Origin: Verrucomicrobiaceae bacterium
GTDB lineage: Bacteria > Verrucomicrobiota > Verrucomicrobiia > Verrucomicrobiales > Verrucomicrobiaceae
Direction of reading: 5' to 3'
Length of the DNA: 64,000 nucleotides
Assembly (NCBI GenBank): GCA_027484445.1
Contig: JAIXSY010000024.1
Span: forward strand, 1 to 64,000
In this document: positions 35,783 to 44,778 of the stretch, piece after piece
Layout: every line of letters begins with the position of its first letter
Numbering within the stretch: the first letter of the stretch is position 1
Notes under the pieces: model-generated
Database searches by the model: none
Told to the model about the DNA's origin: nothing
The model's input: the letters and a program-made list of their open reading frames with translations, nothing else
Made by a program: the position numbers and the translations under genes

Positions 35783-36753
35783 GAAAGTGAGCCAAGACAC
35801 TGGAGTAAATCTGAAGCGCGTCCACTTCCACCCAGCGCTTCGATGCGTGATTTCACCTTGGGCACGTACACGTTTGAGATGCTCCGCTGCAAACCATCAT
35901 CCATAGCACTGATCTTAAAATCGGGGTGCTTAGGGTCAAGTCGTTCACGATTGCTATCAAAGTAAGCGGCGGCGGCTGCTGAGCGAATGAGCAATGATTC
36001 GGAAGACCAATTCACTTTCACCACGCCGGCAGCGACGCCGTCCTGAAGCTGGTTCACGCTGAGGCCAGAAGAACCATGCAAGGCAATGCCAATAGGGCGA
36101 CCGGCAAGCTCGGAAGCAAATTCTTGATGGGCACGTATGGCGGTAGGGCTGAAGCCTCCAAGATCGTTTCCCAATCCATGCTTGGTGCCAACGCCTGGAG
36201 CCCACAGAGCTAGCTGCCCTGGCATGCGCAATTCAACCTCGCCAAAAAGAGATTTTGCTTCTTCCAGAGGTGTAACGCCATCATCCACCCCCGCTTCCAT
36301 TTCAAGCGTGAGCGAGAGTTCTTCCTGCATGGCGATTTCTCCCAAGCGAATCATCGTCGCGACGTTCTCCTCTGCATTCATGGCCGATGAATCCAGAGAG
36401 AGGCTAGAGGCTTTCCTTCGCATGGCATGAGTCAGAATATCGATCGTTGCCGATCCTTTGATGTGGTCTGTATGATAGATCACCGGCACATCACGAAAGC
36501 GCTCATTCGCAGCGAGTGTCTTCAACTGAGCAAGAAAAAGATCAATCCCAAGCAGAGGATCACCGGCACCAAAGCTCTGTCCCGTCAACTGCCAGAGGCT
36601 CGTTTCAATGATGATGGGCGCATCACATGCCTGTGCTGCGATGAAACAGTCCACCACTGCGGCAGGGCTGTCTGCATTCACCGCCAGCACGGCATAGCGA
36701 TTGGTGGCAGCATGTTCATAAACAGCACGTGCTTGTTGGGGACTCAGTAGCAT
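35779..36753 (-). CDS. class II fructose/tagatose-bisphosphate-type aldolase
   Basis: Zinc-dependent class II aldolase pattern: HTDH for the metal, EMEAGVDDG, GTKHGLG (second His) and ALHGSSGL (third His). It resembles KbaY/GatY/IolJ-type enzymes that split a phosphorylated six-carbon keto compound into dihydroxyacetone phosphate and an aldehyde. Overlap with the dehydrogenase downstream and the oxidoreductases upstream places it in a sugar or sugar-acid catabolic route. Which phosphate sugar cannot be told. Confidence 0.85.
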   Translation of the reverse strand: MLLSPQQARAVYEHAATNRYAVLAVNADSPAAVVDCFIAAQACDAPIIIETSLWQLTGQSFGAGDPLLGIDLFLAQLKTLAANERFRDVPVIYHTDHIKGSATIDILTHAMRRKASSLSLDSSAMNAEENVATMIRLGEIAMQEELSLTLEMEAGVDDGVTPLEEAKSLFGEVELRMPGQLALWAPGVGTKHGLGNDLGGFSPTAIRAHQEFASELAGRPIGIALHGSSGLSVNQLQDGVAAGVVKVNWSSESLLIRSAAAAAYFDSNRERLDPKHPDFKISAMDDGLQRSISNVYVPKVKSRIEALGGSGRASDLLQCLGSLS

Positions 36754-36774
36754 ATTCAGCTAAAGGGATGAGGT

Positions 36775-37827
36775 TTAGTCGCCTGGCAGTATGCAAACCT
36801 TCAGGGCCTCACCTCTTTCCATGAGAGGAAAAGCCTCCTGAATGCGATGCAATGGAAGCCTGTGGGTGATGAACTTTTCCGCTGGAAAGCGGCCACTGTG
36901 CAGCAAGGCAAAGGAGGCTTGGAAATCGCTTTTCTTTTCGGAGTAGCTACCACAAATCACGAGTTCCTTGTAATGAATGTGGTTCACATCCAGTGGGGCA
37001 ATCGGATTCGACTTTGGTAGCCCGGCGAAAAAGTTCACTCGTCCAGCTTTCGCCGAGATTTCAAGCGCATCGTTTTGTGCAGGAGCTGCACTCACTGCCA
37101 CAAGCGTGACATCGGTGCCATGGCCGTCCGTAAGAGTACGCACTTGCTCGCGGTGCGACCCATCCTCTTTTACCAAAATAGCAGCGTCGATATCAAAGCG
37201 CTTCGCCATTTCAAGACGCGCGGGATTGTTGTCCAAGACCATGATTTTTTGTGCACCTTGAAGACGCGCGAGGACTGCATGCATCATACCAATGGGGCCT
37301 GCGCCAATGACCGCCACTGTATCTTTCAGGCCAATTCCAAGACGCGAATGGGCATTCATGCAGCAACCCAAAGGTTCAGCCAACGACATGTGCTCATGAC
37401 TGATGTCTGAGGTCACTTTGAAAAGATTGCCCTGTCGGACAGCCATCGCAGGCACCTTCATGTAAGGGGCAAAAGCGCCATCATGATGGTAGCTCATCGT
37501 TGTGCGATGTGCGGTGAGATTTTCCCGCCCCATCTCTACGTAGCGATCACGCTCGCTGACGATGACAATGTACATCACCACACGGTCTCCGACCTTCACG
37601 TTGGCTTCGGGGGCTCGTGATTCGACCACCGTGGCACTGAATTCATGCCCCAGGATGCGCGGCGGAATGATTTTTGGGTCACCGTGCCGATAAGTGCGGA
37701 GATCTGTGCCACAGACGGCGCATGCATGAATGCGCAAGAGCACTTCACCTTCATCAAGCGCAGGATTCGCCACCTCCTGAACAACCAGTTGTTCCTTTCC
37801 GAGATAAACGGCCGCTTTCATCTTCAT
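36775..37827 (-). CDS. zinc-dependent medium-chain alcohol/polyol dehydrogenase
   Basis: GroES-like N-terminal domain with catalytic-zinc Cys in CAVCGTDLRTY and GHEFSATVVE, then a Rossmann domain (AVIGAGPIGMMH). The lobe that normally binds structural zinc with four Cys reads VSERDRYVEMGRENLT, so this zinc is lost. It resembles sorbitol, threonine or galactitol-phosphate dehydrogenases. The ATG at 37827 overlaps the mmsA-type gene stop (37824-37826). Confidence 0.85.
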   Translation of the reverse strand: MKMKAAVYLGKEQLVVQEVANPALDEGEVLLRIHACAVCGTDLRTYRHGDPKIIPPRILGHEFSATVVESRAPEANVKVGDRVVMYIVIVSERDRYVEMGRENLTAHRTTMSYHHDGAFAPYMKVPAMAVRQGNLFKVTSDISHEHMSLAEPLGCCMNAHSRLGIGLKDTVAVIGAGPIGMMHAVLARLQGAQKIMVLDNNPARLEMAKRFDIDAAILVKEDGSHREQVRTLTDGHGTDVTLVAVSAAPAQNDALEISAKAGRVNFFAGLPKSNPIAPLDVNHIHYKELVICGSYSEKKSDFQASFALLHSGRFPAEKFITHRLPLHRIQEAFPLMERGEALKVCILPGD

Positions 37828-39257
37828 GACATCCAGTTGTTTGATTTGGCCGTCCATTTGGCGGTGACCTTCTTGGTTCTGGTCCAAAATGAGACCGCAT
37901 CCTGACCCGTAATGTCACCAGGTCCAAATTTGCTCGCATTCCATCCTCCAAAACCAAAAGGATCGCGTGGCACTGGAACGCCGATGTTGACTCCGATCAT
38001 GCCAGCCTCCGCGCGCATCTCGAAGTAGCGAGCGGTGGCACCGCTGGTGGTGTAAATGCATGCCGCATTTCCGTAGGGATTGGCATTTTCAATGGCAATA
38101 GCCTCATCCAGGGTCTTCACACGCAAGATGCTGAGCACTGGGCCAAAGATTTCATCATGGGCACATTCATCTTCGTGATCGATGCCATCGATCAGTGTCG
38201 GGGCGATGTAGTGACCAGGGCCAGGCTGAAAACGTCCATCAAGACGGATCTTTGCTCCACGTTCGACAGCTCTTGTGATGTAACCTTCAATGCGCTGCTT
38301 GGCCTGAGCGCTGATGATCGCTCCCATTTCTCTGCCACAAGTCAGGCTTCGCATCTCAGACTCGATGGCATCGAGAATGGCATCACAATCACCCACCGCG
38401 ATCAAAACGCTGGCAGCCATGCAGCGCTGACCAGCACAACCCACAGCACTCGAAACCACATTTTTGGCTGCCACTACCGGATCTGCATCCGGGACGATGA
38501 CCAGATGATTCTTCGCACCACCGAGCGTTAGCATGCGCTTGTTCGCGACGATTCCACGTTCATAGACGACCTTCGCCACTGGAGTCGAACCCACAAAAGC
38601 TACGGCAGAAATGCCCGGATGATCGAGCACGGCCTCGACTGTCTCACGATCACCCTGAACGACATTGAAGACACCATCAGGAAGACCCGCTTCTTTGAGC
38701 AAATCAGCCAGCATCAAAGGGGTGAAGGGAACTTGCTCACTGGGTTTCAAGATAAAGCTATTTCCACAGGCAATCGCCATGGGGAACATCCACATCGGCA
38801 CCATGGCAGGAAAATTGAAAGGAGTGATGCCCGCGACCACGCCCAGGGGAAACCGTCGGGTATAGCAGTCCACGCCATGGCTGACTTCCAGAATGTCACC
38901 CACGAATAGCTGAGGCAGGCTGGCTGCATACTCCACAATCTCGATACCACGAGCAATACCAGCCGCTGATTCAGCCAGAGTTTTTCCATTTTCAGCAGTC
39001 ACCTGCTTGGCAAGCTCTCCTATGTTCTTTTCAACCAAAGCCTTGAACTTATACATTACCTGAACGCGTTCTTTCACAGGAACAAGGCTCCAACTTTGAA
39101 AAGCTTGTCGCGCCGATTTGACTGCTTGATCAACGATAGAACAATCGGCCACCTGAACCGTGCCAAGCAAACTTTCATCCACCGGTGAAGTGAGTGGACT
39201 CAGGGAGCGCGAGCCCGCCTGAACGTGAGTTCCATGGAGATAATGAGGTGCAATCAT
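37824..39257 (-). CDS. mmsA: CoA-acylating (methyl)malonate-semialdehyde dehydrogenase
   Basis: Aldehyde dehydrogenase superfamily with MmsA/IolA hallmarks: ITPFNFPAMVPMWMFP, GGAKNH, and catalytic Cys279 in GCAGQRCMA; C-terminal FGPVLSI. It converts malonate or methylmalonate semialdehyde to acetyl- or propionyl-CoA with NAD and CoA. ATGs at 39257 and 39278 are both possible; the shorter begins the conserved sequence. It is the first gene of the operon, divergent from the GntR gene. Confidence 0.9.
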   Translation of the reverse strand: MIAPHYLHGTHVQAGSRSLSPLTSPVDESLLGTVQVADCSIVDQAVKSARQAFQSWSLVPVKERVQVMYKFKALVEKNIGELAKQVTAENGKTLAESAAGIARGIEIVEYAASLPQLFVGDILEVSHGVDCYTRRFPLGVVAGITPFNFPAMVPMWMFPMAIACGNSFILKPSEQVPFTPLMLADLLKEAGLPDGVFNVVQGDRETVEAVLDHPGISAVAFVGSTPVAKVVYERGIVANKRMLTLGGAKNHLVIVPDADPVVAAKNVVSSAVGCAGQRCMAASVLIAVGDCDAILDAIESEMRSLTCGREMGAIISAQAKQRIEGYITRAVERGAKIRLDGRFQPGPGHYIAPTLIDGIDHEDECAHDEIFGPVLSILRVKTLDEAIAIENANPYGNAACIYTTSGATARYFEMRAEAGMIGVNIGVPVPRDPFGFGGWNASKFGPGDITGQDAVSFWTRTKKVTAKWTAKSNNWMS

Positions 39258-39305
39258 GGGCTGAAGAAGGCAGGCCATGAAGGTGATGAATCATCAGGTC
39301 TTGCA

Positions 39306-39341
39306 TTGGCTAAGCCACTTTTAGTTTTGGCTAAGCCACTT
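39306..39341. promoter_or_regulatory. two direct repeats of a palindromic operator between the mmsA-type operon and the GntR gene
   Basis: TTGGCTAAGCCACTT occurs at 39306-39320 and again at 39327-39341, 21 bases apart, about two helical turns. The core TGGCTAAGCCA is itself a perfect odd palindrome. Lying in the 95-116 bases between divergent genes, it is a strong candidate operator for the GntR protein, controlling both directions. Confidence 0.75.
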
Positions 39342-39373
39342 GTCAAAGTGCATTTTTTCAGCATTCATGGCTC

Positions 39374-40135
39374 ATGACTTCAGCCAGCACGTTTCATCAG
39401 CATCTTGTGGAGAATCTGCGTGCCCTGATTCGTGAAGGAGGATTCACGGCTGGAACAAAATTTCTGACCGAGCGTGAAATCGCAGAACGCTTTAAAACCA
39501 GTCGCCCAACCGCGAACAAAGCCCTCAGCAGTCTTGTTTCCGCAGGGTTGCTAGAAGTAAGGCGAGGTGCTGGCACCTTTGTTCGAGAAGGAGTGCTCGA
39601 TTATGACTTGGAACGACTCGTAAGCTTCACAGACAAAGCCAAAGCCGCAGGTAAGAAGCCGAGCACTGAATTGATCGAATACCGCCGAATCCATGCCAAA
39701 GAAGCTCCGCCAGCGGTCACTGAAGCACTGCGACTGCAAGGTGACACAACCCTGGTTTACATGGAGCGTATCCGCCTAGCCGACCGCACTCCTGTGATTT
39801 ACGAGCGTCGCCACGTTGTGTCATCACTCTGTCCTGAAATGAATCGAAGCGACGCGAAGCACTCGCTCTACGCATGCTGGACTGAAAAGTGCGGTCTCTT
39901 CATCACAGGCGCAGATGAAATCATCCATGCCGTGAATGCTACCGACACCGAAGCATCGCTACTCCAAGTTTCTCCAGGGGCTGCTTGTTTCAAAATCATC
40001 GCCACAGGTCATGTCGATAACGAAACACCCCTCTGGCATGAAGAAACGCTGTATCGAGCGGATATTTATGAGTTCCGCAATCGCATCCACGGAATCGCGG
40101 GGAATCACGCGGCCATGGGCAAAATCAGAGTCTAG
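39374..40135 (+). CDS. GntR/HutC-family transcriptional regulator
   Basis: Winged-helix N-terminus (LVENLRALIREGGFTAGTKFLTEREIAERFKTSRPTANKALSSLVSAGLLEVRRGAGTF) followed by a UTRA effector domain (from about 85, with VYMERIRLAD, YERRHV). Regulators of this class respond to a phosphorylated sugar or pathway intermediate. It is divergent from the mmsA-type operon, so it probably represses that operon and itself from the operator repeats. Confidence 0.88.
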   Translation: MTSASTFHQHLVENLRALIREGGFTAGTKFLTEREIAERFKTSRPTANKALSSLVSAGLLEVRRGAGTFVREGVLDYDLERLVSFTDKAKAAGKKPSTELIEYRRIHAKEAPPAVTEALRLQGDTTLVYMERIRLADRTPVIYERRHVVSSLCPEMNRSDAKHSLYACWTEKCGLFITGADEIIHAVNATDTEASLLQVSPGAACFKIIATGHVDNETPLWHEETLYRADIYEFRNRIHGIAGNHAAMGKIRV

Positions 40136-40170
40136 ATAGATGCGCACAACAGACTCTCGAAAACCAACCT

Positions 40171-40815
40171 TTAAACCACCGCAAAGGCCCGCACGGGAAA
40201 TGTGCCGAAGGCTTTGACCTTCGGCGGCACGGCAAAGAAGCGAAAACCCGAATCAGGAAGCTGTTCGAGCCCCGTCATGTGCTCGACGATGGGAATCTCC
40301 GCACCCAGTAGCGTGCTGTGCACGGGCCTTGTTTTGCCGCGTGTGTCGTCGATGTTGTAGGAGTCGATGCCGACGAGCTTCACGCCGCTTTGCTTGAGGT
40401 AAAGCGCCGCCTCTTCGGTGAGGAAAGGATTTCCCTCGAAATAAGCATCCGTGCGCCAGTGCCGGTCCCAACCGGTTTTCACAAGCACGGCCTTGTTTTG
40501 CAAATCGAGACCCTCAAACGCCTCCCGAGTGATGGCCATGCCATCACAGCGCACCACCACACCCTCCAATCCCGCAAGCGAGGTCAGCGGCAGCTCGGAG
40601 AGGTCTTTGCCATCGGCATAGCGATGGAAGGGCGAGTCCAGATACGTGCCCGTGTTTGCCACCATGTCGATGCGGCCGATGTGAAACTCCGTGCCCTCCG
40701 CGTAAAGATTTCGCGATGCTTCACGGCTGAGGTAATCACAGATCAAGGGCGCAGGCAGCCCCCGATAGGTGATCATGCCGTGCTCGATGGTGTGGCTGAG
40801 GTCGATGGGGGTCAT
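40171..40815 (-). CDS. cyclase-family protein (kynurenine-formamidase fold)
   Basis: Opens MTPIDLSHTIEHGM and has the family metal motif in altered form: NTGTYLDSPFHRYADG, with the leading His replaced and His replaced by Tyr. Known relatives hydrolyse amides such as N-formylkynurenine or isatin; the substrate here is unknown. It lies after the propeller gene on the same strand. Confidence 0.8.
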   Translation of the reverse strand: MTPIDLSHTIEHGMITYRGLPAPLICDYLSREASRNLYAEGTEFHIGRIDMVANTGTYLDSPFHRYADGKDLSELPLTSLAGLEGVVVRCDGMAITREAFEGLDLQNKAVLVKTGWDRHWRTDAYFEGNPFLTEEAALYLKQSGVKLVGIDSYNIDDTRGKTRPVHSTLLGAEIPIVEHMTGLEQLPDSGFRFFAVPPKVKAFGTFPVRAFAVV

Positions 40816-40827
40816 GTTGTTAGCAGA

Positions 40828-42564
40828 TCATTCATGGCTTCGTGAAGGCGACTTTTTCAGCACGAGCGGCAGCTTGGATTCGGACTGGTGCCACTCGCCC
40901 TTCAGTTCGTCCTTCGTTTCATTCCATAGGCCCTCAAAATGGGCCGCCATGTCTTCGATTTCCAAACGCACCTTGCCATCAAGTTCGCCGACACGAGAAA
41001 GGTCGATCTTGGCGTTGCCTTGATCAAGACTGGTCAGGATGCCCTTCAGATTGCCTCCTTGCTCGCGGATGGAAAAACGGACTCGCAGTTTTTTGCTGCC
41101 GACTTCGAGCGTGCCATGCCACTCTCCCACCAAGGCTGGGTCAGCTTTTTTGAGCACCCTGGGTGGCGGTTCCTTGGCGGCACTTGTTTGGGAGGAGAGC
41201 TTGATGCCTTCCGAGCGACAGCCTTCGCGGAGAGCGATGAGCGAATGCTGCGTGCGATAGATCAGCATGCCATCGCTGATGGCGGGAGTCGCCATGCAGG
41301 TCTCGGGCAGCTGATGGATGCCGATCAAACGCAGTTTCGGTTCCACCGCGACGACGAAGACATTGCCAAGCTCGCTGGTGAAGTAGAGGCTTCTGCCATC
41401 GGAAACCGGTGATGCCGTGAAGCCCTGGCCACGCTGCGAGAGACGCTCGCTGAAATGAATCGTCCCGCTTTTGGCATCGAAGCAGGAAAGAACGCCAAGA
41501 TCGTTGCAGGCGAAAAGCAGATCACCCACGACGATGGGTGTCTGCATGTAGTTCCCTTTTCGACCGTGCGCCCAGGCGATGTGGGAGTTTGTTTTTCCGG
41601 GGTCTTCAGGTGTGATGTCACCTGTGGCTTCGGGGCGGATCGCCCGGATGGGCCGCCAACTGCCATGCGCACTGGTCAGATAAATGAGTCCATGCGCAAA
41701 GATGGGCGTCGGCACCGGGATGTCGCCGCCTCCATCGAGAGTCCAAAGCTTTGAGCCCGTAGCAAAATCATAGCCGGCAGTCTCATGCCAGCCGTTCGCC
41801 ACAACTTGCGTGCGCTCTCTCGTCTGAACCACTGTGGGCGTTCCCCAGGTCGGCACATCGGTTCGCGAGGTGCGCCATAACTCGCGTCCATCAACGATGT
41901 TGAAAGCCGCGATGAACGAGCCCTTTTGCACATCACACTGCACGATCACCTTTCCATCGTGAATCATGGGTGAGCTGCCAAAACCCCACTGCGCCGAGGG
42001 TGAGGCAAAGTAGCCCGAGTCCATGGGGCCGAGGTCTTTCTTCCAGAGCAGCCTACCCTCCGTGTCGAAACAAAAGAGCCCTTCGCTGCCAAAGATGGCC
42101 ACGATGTGCCGTCCATCCGTCGCTGGCGTGGAGTTGCAATGGCTCGCCTTCGTGTGCCGACGCACTTTCGGCACGGCTTTCAGGGCGAGCTGATTCCAGA
42201 GGATCGCCCCGTTGTTCTTGTCGAGGGCCAGCAACCTCCACTCTTGAGCCTCATCGTCGTTCGCTGAGCCGATGTCGCCATAGAGTCCGACTTTCAGCTC
42301 TGCCTCTTTGGAGGCGATGGCGGTCGCCACATAGATCCGATCCCCCGTCACGAGCGGACTGGAATGGGCGAGCCCCGGAATCGGCGTGTGCCAGCGCACG
42401 TTCTCGCCACTCTCCACATTCCACTTGATTGGCAAGCCTGCCTCAGATGCCACACCTCCAGCTGCCGGTCCTCGGTATTGCGGCCAGTCGGCCAAAACAG
42501 CCGGAGGGCTCATCGCAAACGTGAGCAGGATACCGAGAAGAGAGTGGGACTGTTTCATTTTCAA
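40828..42564 (-). CDS. exported PQQ-like beta-propeller protein
   Basis: A signal peptide (MKQSHSLLGILLTFAMSPPAVLA) is followed by WPQYRGP, the opening common in Verrucomicrobia/Planctomycete PQQ-repeat propellers (BamB fold). Seven-bladed repeats are suggested by recurring G..L.A..... ; a 90-residue C-terminal domain follows. It probably binds or processes an extracellular substrate. The first Met at 42564 (MKMKQS) may be replaced by 42558. Confidence 0.78.
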   Translation of the reverse strand: MKMKQSHSLLGILLTFAMSPPAVLADWPQYRGPAAGGVASEAGLPIKWNVESGENVRWHTPIPGLAHSSPLVTGDRIYVATAIASKEAELKVGLYGDIGSANDDEAQEWRLLALDKNNGAILWNQLALKAVPKVRRHTKASHCNSTPATDGRHIVAIFGSEGLFCFDTEGRLLWKKDLGPMDSGYFASPSAQWGFGSSPMIHDGKVIVQCDVQKGSFIAAFNIVDGRELWRTSRTDVPTWGTPTVVQTRERTQVVANGWHETAGYDFATGSKLWTLDGGGDIPVPTPIFAHGLIYLTSAHGSWRPIRAIRPEATGDITPEDPGKTNSHIAWAHGRKGNYMQTPIVVGDLLFACNDLGVLSCFDAKSGTIHFSERLSQRGQGFTASPVSDGRSLYFTSELGNVFVVAVEPKLRLIGIHQLPETCMATPAISDGMLIYRTQHSLIALREGCRSEGIKLSSQTSAAKEPPPRVLKKADPALVGEWHGTLEVGSKKLRVRFSIREQGGNLKGILTSLDQGNAKIDLSRVGELDGKVRLEIEDMAAHFEGLWNETKDELKGEWHQSESKLPLVLKKSPSRSHE

Positions 42565-42588
42565 TGTGGATTGCTATCTGTCGTAAGG

Positions 42589-42647
42589 AAAGTGGCTGCG
42601 GCTTCAGCCGCACTCAGGAAAGCTTCGGCTAAAGCCCAAACCACTTT
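42589..42647. repeat. palindromic repeat, copy A (59 bp)
   Basis: Ends AAAGTGG...CCACTTT. Inside are two stem-loop units: TGCGGCT/AGCCGCA and TTCGGCT/AGCC(C)AA, with an 11-base spacer. Same family as the copies at 43291, 44746, 46116/48357 and 56588. Confidence 0.85.
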
Positions 42648-42648
42648 G

Positions 42649-43281
42649 CTACTCCTGTCGCTGGAGTTCCAGACTGAGATCGTAGCCGCCACCTTCGCCA
42701 ACTGGATCAGCCTGGAGGCTAAGCGACAGCATGGACTCGTTCGAGTTGCCAATGGAGATCATGGCGCGTTGCCCGGGCTGGCTGACCAAGCTGGGCATGG
42801 AGAGCATGTCCACGCCGCGAGTGCTTTGAAGGGCCTCTTGCAGCCCCCGCAACCGCTCGGGAGCGATGGCGCTGTAGTTCTCGAAATCGAAGATGTCCGG
42901 CAACAGGTCCTTCGCATCCACGTCCGACACCGCGTCATCGGACAAGTGCAGCAGCTTGGACGTCATTTTCACATGCCCCTCAGGGGTCGTCTCCGGCGTC
43001 ACGATGGCCATGCCGTTCATGCCGGGAGCAATCTCCCAATAGCCCAACACGGCCGATTCACCGGGCTTGAGGCGGATTTTGCCCTTCGAGGTGATTTGGA
43101 GTGGTTTTCGAGCTGCCGGAGGTTTTTCGGCTTTGGGCAGTGTTGGAGCCGATAGGCTTGTTTGGGGCAGGGTCGCGACTTTGGACGCAGAAACCGGCTC
43201 TTTCGGCTGAAAAGCCGACCGCATGAGCCACAACGCAATGAGGCAGATGACGATGCAGAGGAGGACGATGGAGCGGCGCAT
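42649..43281 (-). CDS. small membrane-anchored protein with a secretin-like segment, unknown function
   Basis: N-terminal transmembrane helix (IVLLCIVICLIALWLM), Pro/Lys linker, then a beta-rich domain. The stretch SMPSLVSQPGQRAMISIGN is similar in pattern to the conserved part of secretin/STN-associated domains (for example SP.VTT..GQ.A.I.VG). The gene follows the sigma factor cluster on the same strand. Confidence 0.6.
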   Translation of the reverse strand: MRRSIVLLCIVICLIALWLMRSAFQPKEPVSASKVATLPQTSLSAPTLPKAEKPPAARKPLQITSKGKIRLKPGESAVLGYWEIAPGMNGMAIVTPETTPEGHVKMTSKLLHLSDDAVSDVDAKDLLPDIFDFENYSAIAPERLRGLQEALQSTRGVDMLSMPSLVSQPGQRAMISIGNSNESMLSLSLQADPVGEGGGYDLSLELQRQE

Positions 43282-43290
43282 GGGTCTGAA

Positions 43291-43353
43291 AAAGTGGCTG
43301 CGGCTTTAGCCGCATCAAGCGACGAATGATTCGGCTCAAGCCGAAACCACTTT
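43291..43353. repeat. palindromic repeat, copy B (63 bp)
   Basis: AAAGTGG...CCACTTT ends, TGCGGCTTTAGCCGCA and TTCGGCTCAAGCCGAA stem-loops, 15-base spacer. It fills the gap between two genes. Confidence 0.85.
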
Positions 43354-43354
43354 C

Positions 43355-44692
43355 TCAATCCTCCGACTCCTTCTGGATCACCTTCGTTCCCGGCGGCAAG
43401 GGGCCTTTGCTGATGGAGACGCCGCTGGAGCTTTTGTCCGCACCGGGATCGAGCGCCATCTCGACGGCGGCTTCATTCACCACATCAGCGAAGAGCTGCG
43501 CCAGCGCCTTGGCGTCATCGGAGAGGATGGCACCTAGATAGCGCTCGGCTCGGCTTTCCGTGGTCATGATGCTCTCTCCAAGATTGATGGAGATGTTGGT
43601 ATTCGGCGATGGCTTGATGCCCTTGACCTTCACGGCTAGCTCCATGGCATCTCCGAAAGCCTTTCCCTGCTCTCCAGGAGCCGTCATCATCTTCTGCATC
43701 AGCGCTTGAAGCTTGGGCGTGAGCGCCGGGTCCTTGGCCAATTCGATTACACTAACGCCTGGATGAGCGGCTCGATACTCATCCACCAACGACTGCGCGT
43801 TGTGCGACCGCTCGCCAAAAAGCAGGTCGAATACTTCCTGGTCGGTCAACTCGGAGGCATTGGCTTTGGCAATCGGGTTGCGTGCAGGAGTCGTCGTCGC
43901 GGGTGTGGGCTGAATGGCAACGGGCTTGGCCTCCGGTCGAGAGAGCAGGAATGGCAGCGATGCTGTGGCGAGGGTTCCAGTGATGAGCAGGGTTTTCGTG
44001 GTCGTGGTCATGGCAATGAGAGTGGAACCGGCCACGGTGGTAGTCGGAATGGCAGATGAAGGAACGCCGATGCTGGTTAGCGACAGTTTGCCGAGCGAGG
44101 CTTGCAACGCGGCGGGCATGGCATGAGCTGATTGATTGGCAAACAAGGCCGCGAGTCCGATGCCGCAGGTGATGCCGCGAGTCTTCAAAGCCTCCCGCAT
44201 GGCCGAGATGCCGCGCTCAATGGCCCGCGACACCGTGGCTTGATTCCGGTCGAGATGCCGCGCGATCTCCGCCTGCGTGCGACCTTCCAAAAAGTAGAGC
44301 ACGAGCACCTCGCGCAGCTCCTGCGGCAGTTCGTTGAGCGCTTCATCGACATGCGGCTCGATGTCCGGCCACGTCGCCTCGCGATCCGTGTGCCACGTCT
44401 CGGCCATCGCTTCCTCCGCCTGTCGTCGTGTGCGCTCTCGGCGTACGGCTTGACATGCCTGAAGCCATGCCACGCGATGCAGCCACGCCCCAACAGATTG
44501 CTTGATGCTGCCACTCTTCCGCGCCAGCTCGAGAAAGGTCTCCTGGGCGACATCCTCTGCTACCTTGGCGTTTTGGGTGACACGCAACGCGGTGGCATGA
44601 ACCATCGCCCCATGTGCCTGCACCAGCTCACGAAAGGCGTGAGCATCGCCGTGGCTGGCGTAGCGCTGGAGCGTCTGGAGGTCGGTGAGCAT
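43355..44692 (-). CDS. sigma-70 family factor with C-terminal extension and hydrophobic segment
   Basis: Residues 1-170 are an ECF sigma factor (region 2 FRELVQAHGAMVHATALRVTQN...AEDVAQETFLELAR; region 4 LPQELREVLVLYFLEGRTQAEIARHL). From about 185 there is an Ala/Thr-rich region, one hydrophobic helix (about TLLITGTLATASLPFLL) and a further 200-residue domain of unknown type. This resembles sigma factors with a fused regulatory domain. It is a tandem duplicate of the next gene and has the same leader and repeat spacing. Confidence 0.82.
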   Translation of the reverse strand: MLTDLQTLQRYASHGDAHAFRELVQAHGAMVHATALRVTQNAKVAEDVAQETFLELARKSGSIKQSVGAWLHRVAWLQACQAVRRERTRRQAEEAMAETWHTDREATWPDIEPHVDEALNELPQELREVLVLYFLEGRTQAEIARHLDRNQATVSRAIERGISAMREALKTRGITCGIGLAALFANQSAHAMPAALQASLGKLSLTSIGVPSSAIPTTTVAGSTLIAMTTTTKTLLITGTLATASLPFLLSRPEAKPVAIQPTPATTTPARNPIAKANASELTDQEVFDLLFGERSHNAQSLVDEYRAAHPGVSVIELAKDPALTPKLQALMQKMMTAPGEQGKAFGDAMELAVKVKGIKPSPNTNISINLGESIMTTESRAERYLGAILSDDAKALAQLFADVVNEAAVEMALDPGADKSSSGVSISKGPLPPGTKVIQKESED

Positions 44693-44745
44693 GGGTTCTC
44701 ATAAGAGTGGCACGAGCGGCTCGTTTTATGCGCAGAAGAGCAAAA

Positions 44746-44769
44746 AAAGTGGCTGCGGGTTCGGCCGCA
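44746..44769. repeat. palindromic repeat, half copy C
   Basis: Left half only: AAAGTGGCTGCGGGTTCGGC plus CGCA. It lies exactly 54 bases upstream of the ATG at 44692. Confidence 0.7.
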
Positions 44770-44778
44770 AACGATGGG

